Positions 35,460 to 47,803 of a stretch of DNA of 64,000 nt are shown here, piece after piece. The position numbers and the translations under genes are program-made. This DNA is from Boletus sp. NGJ (taxonomy: Eukaryota > Basidiomycota > Agaricomycetes > Boletales > Boletaceae), in assembly GCA_019096195.1 (NCBI GenBank), contig JAGTXK010000073.1, positions 1,488,001-1,552,000 of the forward strand, given 5' to 3'. Under the pieces are notes generated by a model, which was not told where the DNA came from, did no database searches, and saw only the letters and a list, made by a program, of their open reading frames with translations. Numbering within the stretch: the stretch's first letter is position 1; the number at the start of each line of letters is the position of its first letter.

Positions 35460-38400
35460 TCGTCGTCGACGTATTTTTTGGGGGGAGTGTTATTTATTGC
35501 GTCTCGTCTATTCCATTTATCCTCGCTCACTCATGTGTACCATCGTGCCCTTTTCAATGTTTTCGCTCTACCAGCAGTATAGCGTTAGACCTGGCTCATA
35601 TGTCCCTCTAGTCTACCCTTGGTGCCTTTTTTTCCCCTTTGATGTTGTTGTTTTGTATACACTAAGTACGCTTCGATAAATGGAAACGCCCTCCTGCACG
35701 ACTGGGATTTTTATTCTTTTTCTTTCATGGTTAGATATTGTTGAATCTGATGATCAATCCCTGCATGACTCGAACGGATTAAAAAATAAATAAAGGTCCC
35801 ATCCAATGTGAGCTGTGCCATGTCGTTTATCAAACCAATAACCGACGCGTACCTCGACCGAGCATTAATCAAAAAAAAAAGGGGGGGGGCGCTATTGACG
35901 CAATCTACTGAGGAACGTGTGCCTCCGGGCCGTACTCCGCTCTACAGCATGCCAAGGGTGGGCCGCAATCGGCCTACGGTACTACCGGGCGTAAAACTGT
36001 CCCGACCGACTCGTCAGCCCATATGATACATCCGCGTCTTGCAAAACGGGGCTCGCCCGACAACCGTTACGTCCGCGCGGGCAATCTTCACTCAATTGCT
36101 TGGTGGCATGACGACGATGCGAGTGACGAGTCGTTCCCCGAGGACACAGTTGCTCTGATTATGTAATTGCCTGATCAAACCTTTGCCATTGTCCAAAGAT
36201 TTCGTCGAACACGGCGTGTTGTACACATTGATTGTCGAAGCGAAGATTGGATGCCTCAGAGTGCCAACAGGGTTGTCATTCGAGTCAGCGACTCTTTGCA
36301 CCGACATCCTACCCGTGGGCTGACACAGCAGCCAATCTTTTTCACCGAGTTTGTAGAATCACGCATGCTACACATGACACGTGAAAGCGATCATCGACGA
36401 CGATCGGGATAGGCAAATGATGGGGTATCAATATCAATATTAATGATCGAGTCAGAGTCTCTCATTCTTATATCGCTGGCCGTATATTGGCAAAAAGCTT
36501 CTGCCAGTTTGAGGTTCAAGCGACGAGCATGTCATGCATTTTTTATGATTTATGATTTTTTTGGCAAGGGGTTTTGGTGCAACAAGTACCACAAAAACGA
36601 TACATGCACGGCTTATCCTATAGACGTGCAAGGCAGATGACGCTCGGGTCGCGTGCGAAAACACTCGAGGGGCGTCGTTCCTCAAAGTCGTGGCAAGAGG
36701 CAAAAGCGATGAAATGGCGCTAGGGCCACCACTTCAGAACGCGTATCACCGTCCCATTCAATTTGCAATACATGGGAGAGCCGAGGACTTGTCGAGGAGT
36801 CGAGTCCAATGGTTTGCGACGAGAGTTCCATGCACGACGAAGATTCGAGCTGTTGAAGCCAACACGCTGCAGGGGGCCGATGGAGGTCGAGGGTGGGGGT
36901 CGACGGGCACATCAGGGATTTCCAACCATACCGAGGTAGGCGCTAAATCGCAAGATGCGTCCGGGGAGGTGTGGGGGGAGAGGGTAAGAAACGGCAGAGC
37001 AGCGTGCAAGCTCGAATCGAGGTGAGCGCGCATTTGCGATGGCGTGCGCGAAGGAACGTCGGGTCGTGTATCGTTCCGTGGGTTATTGCAGATTTTCTGA
37101 ATTTTTTAGGGTTTTCTGATATTCGTACCAGGAGAAGGCGAAGCCGAGACAAAAAAAGACGATAGTCAAAGAAAAAATAACTATTGGTCAAGCCACGTCA
37201 GAGAGGCGGAAATCAAGGTATCGGAGCAAAGCACACCTGAGAATGAGATAAATCTTTTTTGGCTTATGACAACTTTCTGATTTTTTTCGTGTTTTCTTTT
37301 TTCTGTAAGAAAGTTGGCGCCAGGAAAGAAAAATCAAAGAGTCTCCGTACCATTACTAACTACTAGAGAGAAACTGGATACTGAGAAGAAAATTGGATCG
37401 CGTCAGAAGGGCGACCACTGAGAGGTCAGCAAACCATACCTGATAAAAGGGAACGTTGCAAGGGTTTTCTGATTTTCCAATTTTTTGGGGGGTTTATCTA
37501 CCGGAAAACATGAGGATTCGCGTCATCTGAACCAAGCTAGATCAACATACCATTACCGCAAAATAAACAGAAAGAAAAGAAAAGACTGTTTGGGTCACGT
37601 CAGAAGAATACTTGGTCTGATGTGGCGTGTACATACTTTGAAGGAATTGATAATTTCCGTAATGTGATTGTTTCCTGCAAACATGGCATCAGGTTTGAGT
37701 CAGATACAGACATGGACGACGTACCGGATTAGAGCATAGAGAGCTCTTGATCCAAAAGAGTGGCGATAGTTGGCATGAAAGAATGAAAAAAGGGGTATAG
37801 GATGACGAAGGGACCTTCGGGAAAGACAGGGCGAGTCATGGACCTTGCTACCTTCCTCACGAACGAACGCCAGATAAGCGACGCTGGTTGCACTGCGTCG
37901 CCGCAGCGTTAAACGAACTAGATCCGGTCACCCACTACCGCCAGCCTCGATGACGACCAGACAAAATGGCCACAAGAGCACCCCAACGAGTGCCGGAGCT
38001 CGTAGTCATCGCTGGTGGGCTGACAAAAGTGGTGCGACCTCGACGTTGCCGTTGCACAAGAACGGTTGCGTGACATGACAGTCCAAGTCGGAGGTTGGAA
38101 TCCTGCGCTCGACCCTCGACGTCGGTTGCCACAGTTGAGGGGATCGCTGGTCTTGGACGAGCTGCAGGGACGTTCAACGTTCAATGTCAGAATATTACGC
38201 GAGAGTCGATGAGCTGTACTTACTCGCACTCCAAACCATCCATAGAAAACGTGGCCCACTGGCAAGTACCTTCCGTATCACGCTCGTCAGCACAACGGGA
38301 CGTGTTGGTGATGCCAACCGCGAGCCTGCCTCACACAACACCGAACGAGAACCCTGTTGATGCCCAAAGGTGCCGCGACATCATCAAAAACAATCTGCCC

Positions 38401-39122
38401 AACGAAACATGAGCAGAGTGCGAAGAAGGGATGAGAAGAAAGTGAAGAGGAAGAAGGGAATGAACGATACCTGGAACCACGAGACTTTTTATACTCGTCA
38501 GGATTGTCAGCCGCATTCCAAAAGTCCAGAATGGGTGCGGCGGCTAGAGCAGTCTTTTGTGGAGCGCGCTGCTGACATGGATGAGGCTGGCCTGTACGCA
38601 CAGCGACTAAGTACCTTATACACAACTTGGTATGTCAGAGCACCAGCCTCGAGACGGAACACATTGGACTTCCATGGTGGCTGCCCGCGACTGACAATAT
38701 CACGATCCCTCTCATTTAGCAGCAGAAGGGAATCCCAAGAACGCGGAATCGCCTTCATAGTACCTGATGCCTGATGGCAGACATGTGGTGGCCCGATGGG
38801 CAAAGTGGAGGACGGTAAGCTGGATCGCAACGTGATCAAGCTGGTATGCTTTCAAAAAAATGTCGCGGGCTGCCGCCTAGCCGGGAAGACTACGAGATGT
38901 CACTCGACCGTCTCCGATTTTGTTTCTGGGATGAACGAAGAACACTTCATTCGCCCATGATACACACCACCAAATTGATGCGGCGATTCTGGGCGCCTCA
39001 TGGCAACACGCACTGGCACCTTCGCACCCTCTTAACAGTCTCGAATCGCGAGTCTTGGCCGGGCCAACAGCGCACCATTACAGATTCACGAACATCACAC
39101 CCAACAGGTATACAACGACTGA
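35460..39122. other. gene-poor stretch with degenerate tandem repeats and unassigned frames
   Basis: About 3.7 kb with no gene I can name. It contains an A10G9 run at about 35871, a degenerate tandem repeat at 37090-37607, and at about 37920-38840 several minus-strand frames (for example ILDFWNAADNPDEYKKS near 38500 and GRLAVGITNTSRCADE near 38320). These may be exons of a minus-strand gene, but I cannot chain or identify them. Confidence 0.4.
37090..37607 (+). repeat. degenerate direct repeat, about three units of about 190 bases
   Basis: Three blocks each begin with a TTCTGA-plus-T-run motif (about 37095, 37275 and 37467). Each continues with a GTTTTC or TACC-like part and an A/G-rich AAAGAAAA-like part. 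Each ends in a '(C)ACGTCAGA(A/G)G'-like motif (about 37194, 37399 and 37596). Spacing between equivalent motifs is 180-207 bases. Units are diverged and purine-rich in the middle. No open frame. Confidence 0.55.
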
Positions 39123-41901
39123 CTACAGGAATGCTTCGACTTGTAACTGCCATATCCGTGCATACTCGCCGTCCTGGGCTAACAACGCTTCGTGCGTACC
39201 CGCTTCCTGGATCTTGGCATCGTCCATGTACCTAGCATACCATCGATCAGTCGCACCGCGTGGAAACGCGAACGAGGGGGCAAGAAGACACACAAGATGA
39301 GATCTGCGTGACGCGTCAAGTTTCCGAACCTGTGCGAGGAGAAAATCATGGTCTTGTTCCCCCGTAGGGTGCGCAGTCTCTCAAACAAATCTGGTGCGTG
39401 TGACGGCAGGACAAGATGAGCGAAGCAATGGGCGAAGCAGAAAGGGCGTGACGTACCGTGCTCTGCGCGTGGATCGAGCGAGGCGCTCGGTTCGTCAAAG
39501 AGGAGCAGGCCAACGGAGGATTCCGTTTCGGAGATGAGCGAGCGCATGAATGTCCGTGAACTAGTGTGGATCAAAAATGACACAGGAGACAGGGACGGCA
39601 ACGATGTTAGCAACGTGATACGCGAAGCATGATACAACAAGAGTCAATGAACATACACGGCCAGCCGCTGCATCTGTCCCCCACTCAACGTCGACGTGTT
39701 CGTCGCGCGCATTGCGCCTGCGCCACGAACGCGATTGTAGTCCACTTTCCGCCCAAAGAGCATAGTGGTGCCTTCAGGAAGGGAGGAATAGTAGTCCCTC
39801 ACGGGCCGGTCGAGGTAGGTGTCGAATCCCTCGGGGAGCTTGTCAACGAACGCTTCAGCCCCACCTAGGCGGGCTGCTTCGCGAATTTTGTCGTCATCAG
39901 GTGCGAGGTCAGGGTTCCCGAGAGTTATGTTTTCTTTGATCTAAAAAAGGCTCAAAATCGCGAAGAAAGGGAAGACGGAAACCAACGGATAGCGGGAAGT
40001 AGGTGTAGTCCTGAAACAAAATCGACATGGCACGGCGTAAATCATCAAGGTTAAGCGTTTTGATGTCCTTGTCGTCAATGAAGATCGTCCCCTCAGTCGG
40101 GTCGTATATGCGTGAGATCAGTTTCAGAATCGTACTCTTCCCTGAGCCGTTCACGCCAACGATGATCTGTATGGGCAGTCAAAAACTCGATGAAGGCGAC
40201 GCGCACTCATGCAGGTAAGAGCTTACGCAAAGCTGCCCAGCTCCGATTTTGAACGAGACATTATGTAGGGCGTAACTTTCCGAGCCTGGATATCGAAAAG
40301 ATACATTTCTGGGAGCACGTGAGGTCAGACTGTTGATGCAATACACCTATACTTGCCTAAATTCAATCGAGACTCCATGACGGAGGGTCTGCTGGTTTTC
40401 GGGAAAGGATACCTTCCCATCAACGATTCTGTTTCGGATATTGGATATTTCATACAGCTTCCGTACGCTCGCAAATTGCTCTGCGAGAGAAAACGATTCT
40501 CCAAAGAGAGAAAAGAGACTTGAGCTAAATGCGTTGGCAGTGTGATTGATGAGTGTGAGGGAAGCGATTGAGATGGGTATCGATGCAGGGTATTGAACAG
40601 CTCTTAGAGTGAACACGATCTTGTGTCTGCGGTCAACCAAGTGCCGCTGTAAGACAAGGACAGATGCACGAACCTGCGGCAGCTCGCGCATCGGCTCACG
40701 AACGATCGACATCCATGTCAAACGATCTTTCACGGTGTGAGCACGTCTTATTTCTGGGAAGTCACCTGCGTCATCCCCGACACGATTGGCAGCATCCCGG
40801 TATACTGCTGGCGATCAACGAAAGGCTCACTGAATCGTTACAAGAAGCGTACGTTTCGTCAAGTGCTCGCCGAGAGAGCCGGCGACAACTTCTTTGCGGT
40901 GTACCGGGTTGTCCACGAGGTGTTTGTAGCCCTGCATCCGAACGTAATTTTCGTCTTTGGTTGTTGCAGCCCACACTGATTATCAGCTGAGCATAAGAAC
41001 GCCAGACCGCGATATACGAAAAGGAGAAAGCACCTAAGGAGCTAAACTCGGAATGTCTTCCACTGAACCATTGGAATAGTGACTGCGAGAAACTGAGCAG
41101 GGCAAGTAGTGTACCATCTTGTTGGCGTCGCAGTACGGTGATTAGGACAGAGACCTGTGAGAGTAGTCGAATCGCGGTCATAAGAACATTTGATGTCATT
41201 TGGATGGTGTCCCAGGGTACACTAGACTTCCAAGACGTGGACCAAGCACTCTCGAGTTGACGTTGGACAGCAGGATCCTCGAACGTCGGTAGGTCGAGTC
41301 GTGCCATGGCATGGAATATATGAGTAGAGTAGAATTGTTTGATTGCGAGGTTGAGAGGGTGTGATATGTGATACTTGGAGTATTGTAGGAGACGCTCGGC
41401 TATTGTACAAGCGACACGCCCTGCGGCAACGTGGAGAAGAATATCCCTGTCAACTGTGCGCTTCTCGACTGCCGTCTCGACCTGTGCAACGTCGAACAAC
41501 GCGATCAGCGACAAATGAGGTGAAGCATACCAGTAAGAGAAGCTGTCCAGAGTACCTGGCAAGGATATGAGAAAGGTAACACGCGTTCGGAGTGGATAAG
41601 ACTGACCAGAGGGAGAGAGCGGGTATAAGTGAGGCAACAACTTCGACAACGAGGTAGAGTATTATCAAGACCAAGCAGCGTCGTATGCTGCATATGTCCT
41701 TGAGCATTCTCCAGACATACGGGAGGCCCTGGAGCATCTGTGATGTTGTTTCTAGACGCGAGGCTCCTGGGATGGGGATGTCGGAGCGCTTCTCCTCGTA
41801 TAAGTCCCATACGCCAATACGAGTGTGTTTGATGCGTATAGCATCATCGGGATTGAATACGCCCGGTCTTCGAAGTGCTTTTCGTGGTCTTAGGCCCATA
41901 A
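39123..41901 (-). CDS. ABC half-transporter (membrane domain plus ATPase domain)
   Basis: From the minus-strand ATG at 41901 (MGLRPRKALRRPGVFNPDD) a soluble leader precedes membrane segments such as CLVLIILYLVVEVVASLIP. The intracellular loop region reads HISHPLNLAIKQFYSTHIF and LDLPTFEDPAVQRQLESAW. After several introns the nucleotide-binding domain reads NVSFRYPGSESYALHNVSF, with Walker A GVNGSGKST, Q-loop ILFQDYTYFPLSI, signature LSGGQMQRLA, Walker B LLLFDEPSASLDP and H-loop IFSSHRFG. The end is LQVEAFL, stop 39125-39123. One membrane domain followed by one ATPase domain makes it a half-transporter that must dimerise. The long loop between Walker A and signature (EGTTMLFGRKVDYNRVRG) resembles a fungal branch of MsbA/HlyB-like proteins. 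Substrate and membrane are unknown. About ten introns. Confidence 0.88.
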
Positions 41902-42465
41902 TAACACGGATGCTAACAGGAGAGGCTTGTTGCGGGATCACTGGCTTGAGCCCGTCAACACGGACAAATTTGGTAGTCTGTGTTCATTTCCGTGTCCTTG
42001 CTCGTCGTATGGTGTATCTCGCTTGAATGTATCTCGAGACCGAGTGCATTGCTGTCTCGACTTGCGAACGCTATTCTCTATGCCATTCAAACTTCAGACT
42101 ATCACTGTGTCCGACACTTTCAATCTAATCAAGGTCGTATTCGTAGAGGAGGTTGATAGGCTTGGACGTAGTAGATTCAGATGCCTCTCCAAGCCGCAAT
42201 CGCTGGTCAAGGCAGTCTGGAAAATCTTCATCCGGCCCAGTTAAAGTGCACAACTACAGTAGTGCTTGAGATCTTCTGCACACAGTAGTGGTCAACGGAG
42301 CCTTGAGTTGAAGTGAACCAAATTGGGACACGCGTTTTACTCGACTCCCCAAGTCTTCAGTGCCTTGTCGTTGCCGTCGTTGTCGACGTTCACCACATTC
42401 ATCAGCAGTATTCCGATCCAGCTGCGAACGCCAAACACACTGAACTCCACGGCCACCACCACGCA
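41902..42465. promoter_or_regulatory. divergent intergenic region between ABC transporter and NUP93
   Basis: These 564 bases lie between opposed start codons. An in-frame continuation upstream of the ABC start exists, so that start may lie slightly further out. No recognised sites. Confidence 0.4.
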
Positions 42466-45400
42466 ATGTCAACCAACATGGCTTCGGACCTCTCTTCCCT
42501 TCTCAACTCGTCCAGGGCGCTCAACACCCATCTCTCGCGACCTGACCTCCCTTCTGTCAACCTTACCCTCGACCAGATTGAGGCACAGTCCCGGAGACTT
42601 GTCTCTCGCCAACCGACTGCACCCACAGACTCCGACAGAGCGTGAGCCATGTGCCACACAACCATATCTCCGGTTTCGCTCACACTCGCGCATATAGGAA
42701 CTATCTATTGGCACAAGCGCACGTCGATGCACCCGCGTTGGCAAGTTCAATAGCGCATTTGAACACCTCCGCCACGTTCTCTCCACTACAGCCCCTCCAG
42801 GACACGGACGTCGCGGGCTACCTCCGCCATGCACACGAACAAAATCTCATATCCACGATCGAGGAGGGTAGAAGAGAGACGCAGGAGGATTTCTACCAGC
42901 TCCTCCAAGACCGCAGCAGGAGGGACTGGGAGGCGAAGAAGAGACGGGTGTTCGAGGAACTCGGAGGTCGCTCGACTAGTGACAACAAGGCGTTGGCTGA
43001 GATGAAGAAGAGCTTCCATGCAAGGGGAAGCCTTGCTGTGCGTGACGCGCTAACTTGCAGTATTTCGCTCTCTGAAATCTCTGGTTGACAGGCAAGCACG
43101 AGCCCGAGCTTGACGCTGCAAATGCAAAGCAAGATGATGGCATATGACCGTGCAGTCGGTGAACTGAACGCAGCTAGGTCACGGGGAACCTCGTGTCCAA
43201 TCATTCATCTTCTCATGCAGGCTGCCGCGAGTCTCAATGCCGAGGTAAGCCGAGAGTGAATGTTCTATTCGTTTCATCACTTGACATTTGCACGTCCATC
43301 AGGCCGCGTCTTCTCAAATGATGTTCATCTTCCATGTCCTTGCAAAAATCACCGGCGAACCTCCCGCTCTCCCCCCAGTCGAGCACGCAGGCGCCCACAT
43401 CCTCAATGCGCCCCTGTTCGAGAGAAAATATGCACGCATATACCTTGCGGATTCAGATTCCCGTGAGGCATCTGCGCTAAGGACTCAAATCGCCAAAGGA
43501 TCCCGAGAGGCACTTGAGGACCAGTATTGGGACGTCATAGATCGATCGATTCAGTCAAGGCCTATGGAGGCACGCCTTGGAGGTGACCCGAGCATTGCAA
43601 ACAAGATTCGGGCGTACCTGTTGATGAAGTACTACAAAAACGGAGAGTGGGAAGACCGGATAGAGGTAGGTTGTATGCTGACTCTTACGATTTACTCTGA
43701 TCACGCGTTGTTATAGCTTGTAGCTGGCCAGCCACTCTGGGCAAAGTTGTACTACCTCGTACGTACGGGACATGCACAGGAGGCTCTCGACGAGGCACTC
43801 CGGTCTCAGGCGGCGATCGATCACCGGGAAGCTAGCTTTGTGAGCCACTTCAAGTCTTGGATCGAGTCTCCAGATAGACGGTGTGTTGGAAAAAAATTGT
43901 ATGCTTGACATGCCGACATCTCATCGTCGACCAATAGGTTGTCGAAACCACACAGAGACCATCTACAGAGCATTTATAATGCACACATGTTGCACTCTGC
44001 TTCAGCAGATCCATTCAAACTTGCGCTGTACAAACTCATGGGCCGTTTGGAGCCCTCGAGGCGTACAGTACCTCAGGTCACGACGACAACAGAGGATTGG
44101 TTGTGGTTCCAGCTTGCGATGGTATATATCCCATTTTATTATAATTCGTACAGGTCCAATTGATGTAAAACAGGTTGATGAGGAAGAGGAAGGGGGTCTT
44201 CGTGGACTGACCGAAGTTTTGTTAAGCTACGGCGAACGCCACTTTGATGCAGCCAATCAGGGCACCTGGGCGAGCGTATTACTCATGTGTGGGCAGTTTG
44301 AAAGGGTTCGTCATTTACAGTATCATGGACATCGTACGTACTGATTCCTTTTCACAAAGGCTGTCGCTGCACTGTGGGAGCGTCCGGAAACCGAAATCGA
44401 GGCGGTTCATCTTGCGGTTGCATTGGCGTACCATGGTCTGTTGCGTGTCCCTTCACGCGCGGAGACCTCTGAGCTTGGGCCTCGTACGTCCTCTTCATCT
44501 TTACTGAGTTCACTCTCATTCAAGAATCACGTCAACAGTGACCTTGTCGCCTCTCAATCCACCCGCCCTCAGCTTCTCGACACTGATCTGGCGCTACGTC
44601 CGCCAGTTTGTGAAAATGGACGCAAAAGAAGCGCTTCAATACGTCTACTGCGTTTGCCTATCCGCAGATCAGGGTAACGGCGTTGGAAAAGAGAACCTGG
44701 AGAGTGCTTGGGAACTTGTGCGGCGTATCATCGTGTTGGCACACTCGGGGCCAGCATGGGAGGAGCTCGTTGGTGGGTTTAGACCCGATGGCACAAAATT
44801 CGTGTGTCTCTTTGTTTCTTTGTCATTGGATCCCACTTTTCTTATGAGGGTTCTCGATTGGTAGAGTGGCGTCATCGAACAGGGGGCTTCACTGCTCCAC
44901 CTGCAAAACGCGGCTCAATACAACGAGCAAATTCTCATTCGCGCCGCGCGCGACTCGGAGGCAAACGACCGCATCCCTGAAGCGATCAAGTTGTACAACC
45001 TTGCTGGTGATTATGCAACTGTGATCGCATGCCTCGCGCAAGCGCTTGGGAACACACTCTCGTTGCCGATGACGGGAGGGGAAAACGAAAAGGGGAGGGT
45101 GATCGAGAAGACGGCTGTCGAAATTTTGCGGCACTACGAGAGGATGAATAGGGCTGTCGGCAGGGATAGAGATGCTGCTGTGAAACTTTTGAGAGTGAGG
45201 GAGGCGATAAATGCGAAGAATGCTGGGCGGCCAGACGCCACACTCGAGGTACGTTGGTTCCAACTCGCTTTCGTGTCCCTTTTGCGAATTTCGGACGGTT
45301 GACGTGTTTGTATTAGGTCATGGAGTCGACGGATCTTATCCCTTTGGACGGGGACGTCGCAAAAATTACTCGCAAAGCAGAGGAGTTCAAGGACCTTCAC

Positions 45401-45690
45401 GACGCGCTTCAGCGCAACTTGCAAGTTTACTTGCCTCTGACAATGGATTCGCTTGCGGCGGTGCACCAATCGGTCAAAGCATCAGCTGTCGCTGAAGCCA
45501 CACGACAAATGGTGAGTTTTGTTTGCGTTCTTCGCGGGTTGGATCCTCTGACTTTTTAACATTTCAGACTCTAACATCGCTGCGGAAGAAATCGAGGTCA
45601 TTAATGGTGTTTGCTGGGATGCTGAAATATCGGATGTCGCCTGACGTGTATTCATATCTGGCCAGACTGGACGTCGAGATTGCGTTGTAA
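42466..45690 (+). CDS. NIC96: Nup93/Nic96 nuclear pore scaffold protein
   Basis: Nic96/Nup93 is a large helical scaffold of the inner pore ring. From the ATG at 42466 (MSTNMASDLSSLLNSSRALN) the gene runs through about twelve short introns. Visible blocks are NYLLAQAHVDAPALASSI, YLRHAHEQNLISTIEEGRRE (early helical part), FERKYARIYLADSDSREASA, ANKIRAYLLMKYYKNGEWED, GQPLWAKLYYLVRTGHAQEA, DPFKLALYKLMGRLEP, TEDWLWFQLAMV, GTWASVLLMCGQFERA, EAVHLAVALAYHGLLRVP, PALSFSTLIWRYVRQF, EALQYVYCVCLSAD, AIKLYNLAGDYATVIACLAQ and the C-terminal FAGMLKYRMSPDVYSYLARL. TAA is at 45688-45690. All major blocks of the family are present in order, so it looks whole. It is convergent with the SMN-like gene 115 bases away. 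Confidence 0.95.
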
Positions 45691-45805
45691 AAAGTTGTAA
45701 TGTTCTCACCATGTCTTCGTTCTTGCTCTTTTGAAAACAACGTACCTGATACGTATCGAGATGATAATACGGAACGCTATACCTGAAATTAGGACATAGT
45801 AAGCC

Positions 45806-46932
45806 TCATCGCTGGGTTGGTACTAGATCCTCCTCGTCTTCGTCTGCTTCAATTCCGTTCTCCTCAGATGTTCCTGCAGTTACAGTGCTAGTACTTTGTC
45901 CACTCGACTGGCTCTGACACTAAATTGGAGGTCAAGTCAGCTCAGCACGGGGACACGGACGGACAGACAATTAGGCTCACATGATACACCGCGGTCCAAT
46001 ACCCGCCCCAATACATGGCGCTCAATGCATTATTGAACGCCTCATCGCGACTGACCATCGTCGTCGACGGAGGGGGTGCGAAGAACGGAGCGGTCGTGTC
46101 GGATGGGACAGCGAGAGAGGGATCGTGTGTCGGGACGAATGTGTCAAAGTCGACTGGGGCAGTGTCAGGTTCGGGTTCGCTGTCTCCTGGCCCTTGTGAT
46201 GGGGGTTGTGGAAAGGTATTCTTTGAGCGTTGTTTGTGTTTGCTGGGGCCGGATTGGGGCGGCGCGTGGGGTGTGTTGTACCATCTAGACAGACAGTGGT
46301 CGGGTCAGTCGTGCGTCATTCAGGATGGGAGGAGCTGGGGCATAACGCATGGGACGCACAGCGGGGACTTTTTGACGGTTTCTGTTTTCCAGACTTTCGA
46401 TGCGCCATGGTAGGCCTTGAAGAGCGTATGAGTGAAGTGTACGAGTGAGTAGGCGGTGTGTGTGTGGAGGATGAAGGGGAAACAGTACCTCGTATTCGGC
46501 CTCTGCAGAATTCCATGCATCGATGAGGGCCGCGTCGTCCCAGATCTCTTCGTGTGTAAGTGCTCTGCTCTCTTCCTCTTCCCCTTCCCGCTCTGCGTCC
46601 ATGTCTACGGCTTCGTCTCCTTCCACTACAGGTTCGTCGCTACACTCCCCCTCTTCCTCCTCAAGGTCATCCGCGTATGACACCGCGACGGATCCAGGAG
46701 CGAGAGATGCCGGGGTTGTTGTGCTACCCTCTTGTTCGTCATATACCATGCCGACTGTGGCGCTCCCCGGGTCGTCCCAGTGCTGAAGAGGTACTTCTCG
46801 AGATGGGTCAAATTGAGATTTCTTTGGGTTGTGATAGTTTCGTTTTCGTTTCTTCGTGGGTGGTCGGCGGGTGTGCCCGTATGGAGGAGCTGGAGGGCCA
46901 AGGGGGGGTGGCGGGGGCTGTCGGAGGTTCAT
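45806..46932 (-). CDS. SMN-like (survival motor neuron) snRNP assembly protein
   Basis: SMN builds Sm rings on spliceosomal RNAs. On the minus strand an exon reads QFDPSREVPLQHWDDPGSA, an acidic stretch, and LTHEEIWDDAALIDAWNSA followed by EAEYE. It splices to AYHGASKVWKTETVKKSPL, matching the Gemin2-binding N-terminal part of SMN. The next exon begins WYNTPHAPPQSGPSK and ends in a YG-box-like helix FNNALSAMYWGGYWTAVYH, the self-association motif. A short last exon ends DLVPTQR, stop 45808-45806. In this frame the first ATG is at 46932 (MNLRQPPPPPLG). However, one frame over, ATG 46960 gives MRSLIQYDLDEPPTAPA, and the two frames meet at a C7 run. The real start may therefore be 46960 if that run has one base too many. 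Confidence 0.85.
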
Positions 46933-47049
46933 CGAGGTCGTATTGGATGAGTGAGCGCATGGGGTGGGTTAGAGACGTGTCCTAAACGAGATCAGTAACT
47001 TGGCTGGTGTCAGAATAGGAGGTCAATCCGCGACTACAACGTTGACGGG

Positions 47050-47225
47050 CTCACTTGAAGGTCAGTTTGGTCCGCAGGGTCATTCCCGTATGCAATCCGC
47101 CGTCGCTATAACCAGTGCTATGGGCACGAGACCACAAGAACCACTCCAAAGACTGGGCACTGACTGTGGTACTCCTTGGGCCGTCCCAACGTTGAAGTGC
47201 TTTCTGGAATCGGGCTGGCTGTGAT
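47050..47225 (-). pseudogene. decayed fragment of the SMN-like gene
   Basis: On the plus strand 47085-47215 resembles 46655-46800, inside the SMN first exon. 'AGGTCAT-C-CGTATG-' is followed by a CGCCG/CACCGCG stretch. Then 'GACTGTGG-(T/C)(A/G)CTCC-(T/C)-(T/G)GG-CGTCCCA-(A/C)-(G/T)-GAAG' occurs in both. Orientation is the same as the parent gene, about 400 bases away. No open frame is kept. Confidence 0.6.
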
Positions 47226-47728
47226 TTTGGATCTATGAATAAAACTCAAAACATCTCTTCCAAGCAACTTGGACACAGTTCACTTTTATTTTATTATCTC
47301 ATGCATTTTGCAGATCTACCATTCATGTTGGGTGGAGTGGGATGCCAATAACCTCTACTAGTGACCAGTGATTCTGCAGTAGATTGGTGCTCTATCCTCT
47401 CCGACGACCACCATGCACATTAATTACTTCAACCAACTCAATCTGCCAGGCTGGTCCAAACTCCCCTATTGTGGGCTTGGGTCCTGTATCCAAGCACCCA
47501 ATTCTTGTCTTGCTGGCAGAATCCTATGCATTATGACCCATTGTTATGCTGACAGTGCTGAACAGTATAATAGTAGGTCCATACTGGTTCTCATGGCAGA
47601 ACCTCCTACTTCAGCAGCAAGATGGGTACTGTCATGTGCCATTGACAATGCAGCCTTCTCAGCTCTCCTAGATAGGGACTCAGCCTGTGCACTGCATCTG
47701 AAAAACTACCTGGGAGGCTGCCTCCCCG
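47208..47728. other. CpG-free block of unknown origin
   Basis: Apart from a small cluster at about 47400-47407, I find no CG dinucleotide from about 47212 to 47727, although the surrounding genes are rich in CG. An open frame of 108 codons (47413-47739) reads WVLSCAIDNAAFSALLDRD but resembles nothing I know. Loss of CG is typical of DNA that has long been cytosine-methylated, as with silenced mobile elements, but no such element can be named. Confidence 0.5.
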
Positions 47729-47803
47729 AGGGTAACTAACCCCGTTTTGGATTGGTTATTGCATTTTTCCTAGCCATCCTCCAACCACGGCTCGCAAATG
47801 GCC

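Noticed and set aside
47413-47739. 108-codon open frame as a gene
   Set aside because: It lies exactly in the CpG-free block, has no motif, and stop-free length is expected to rise in such biased sequence. Kept only as part of that block.
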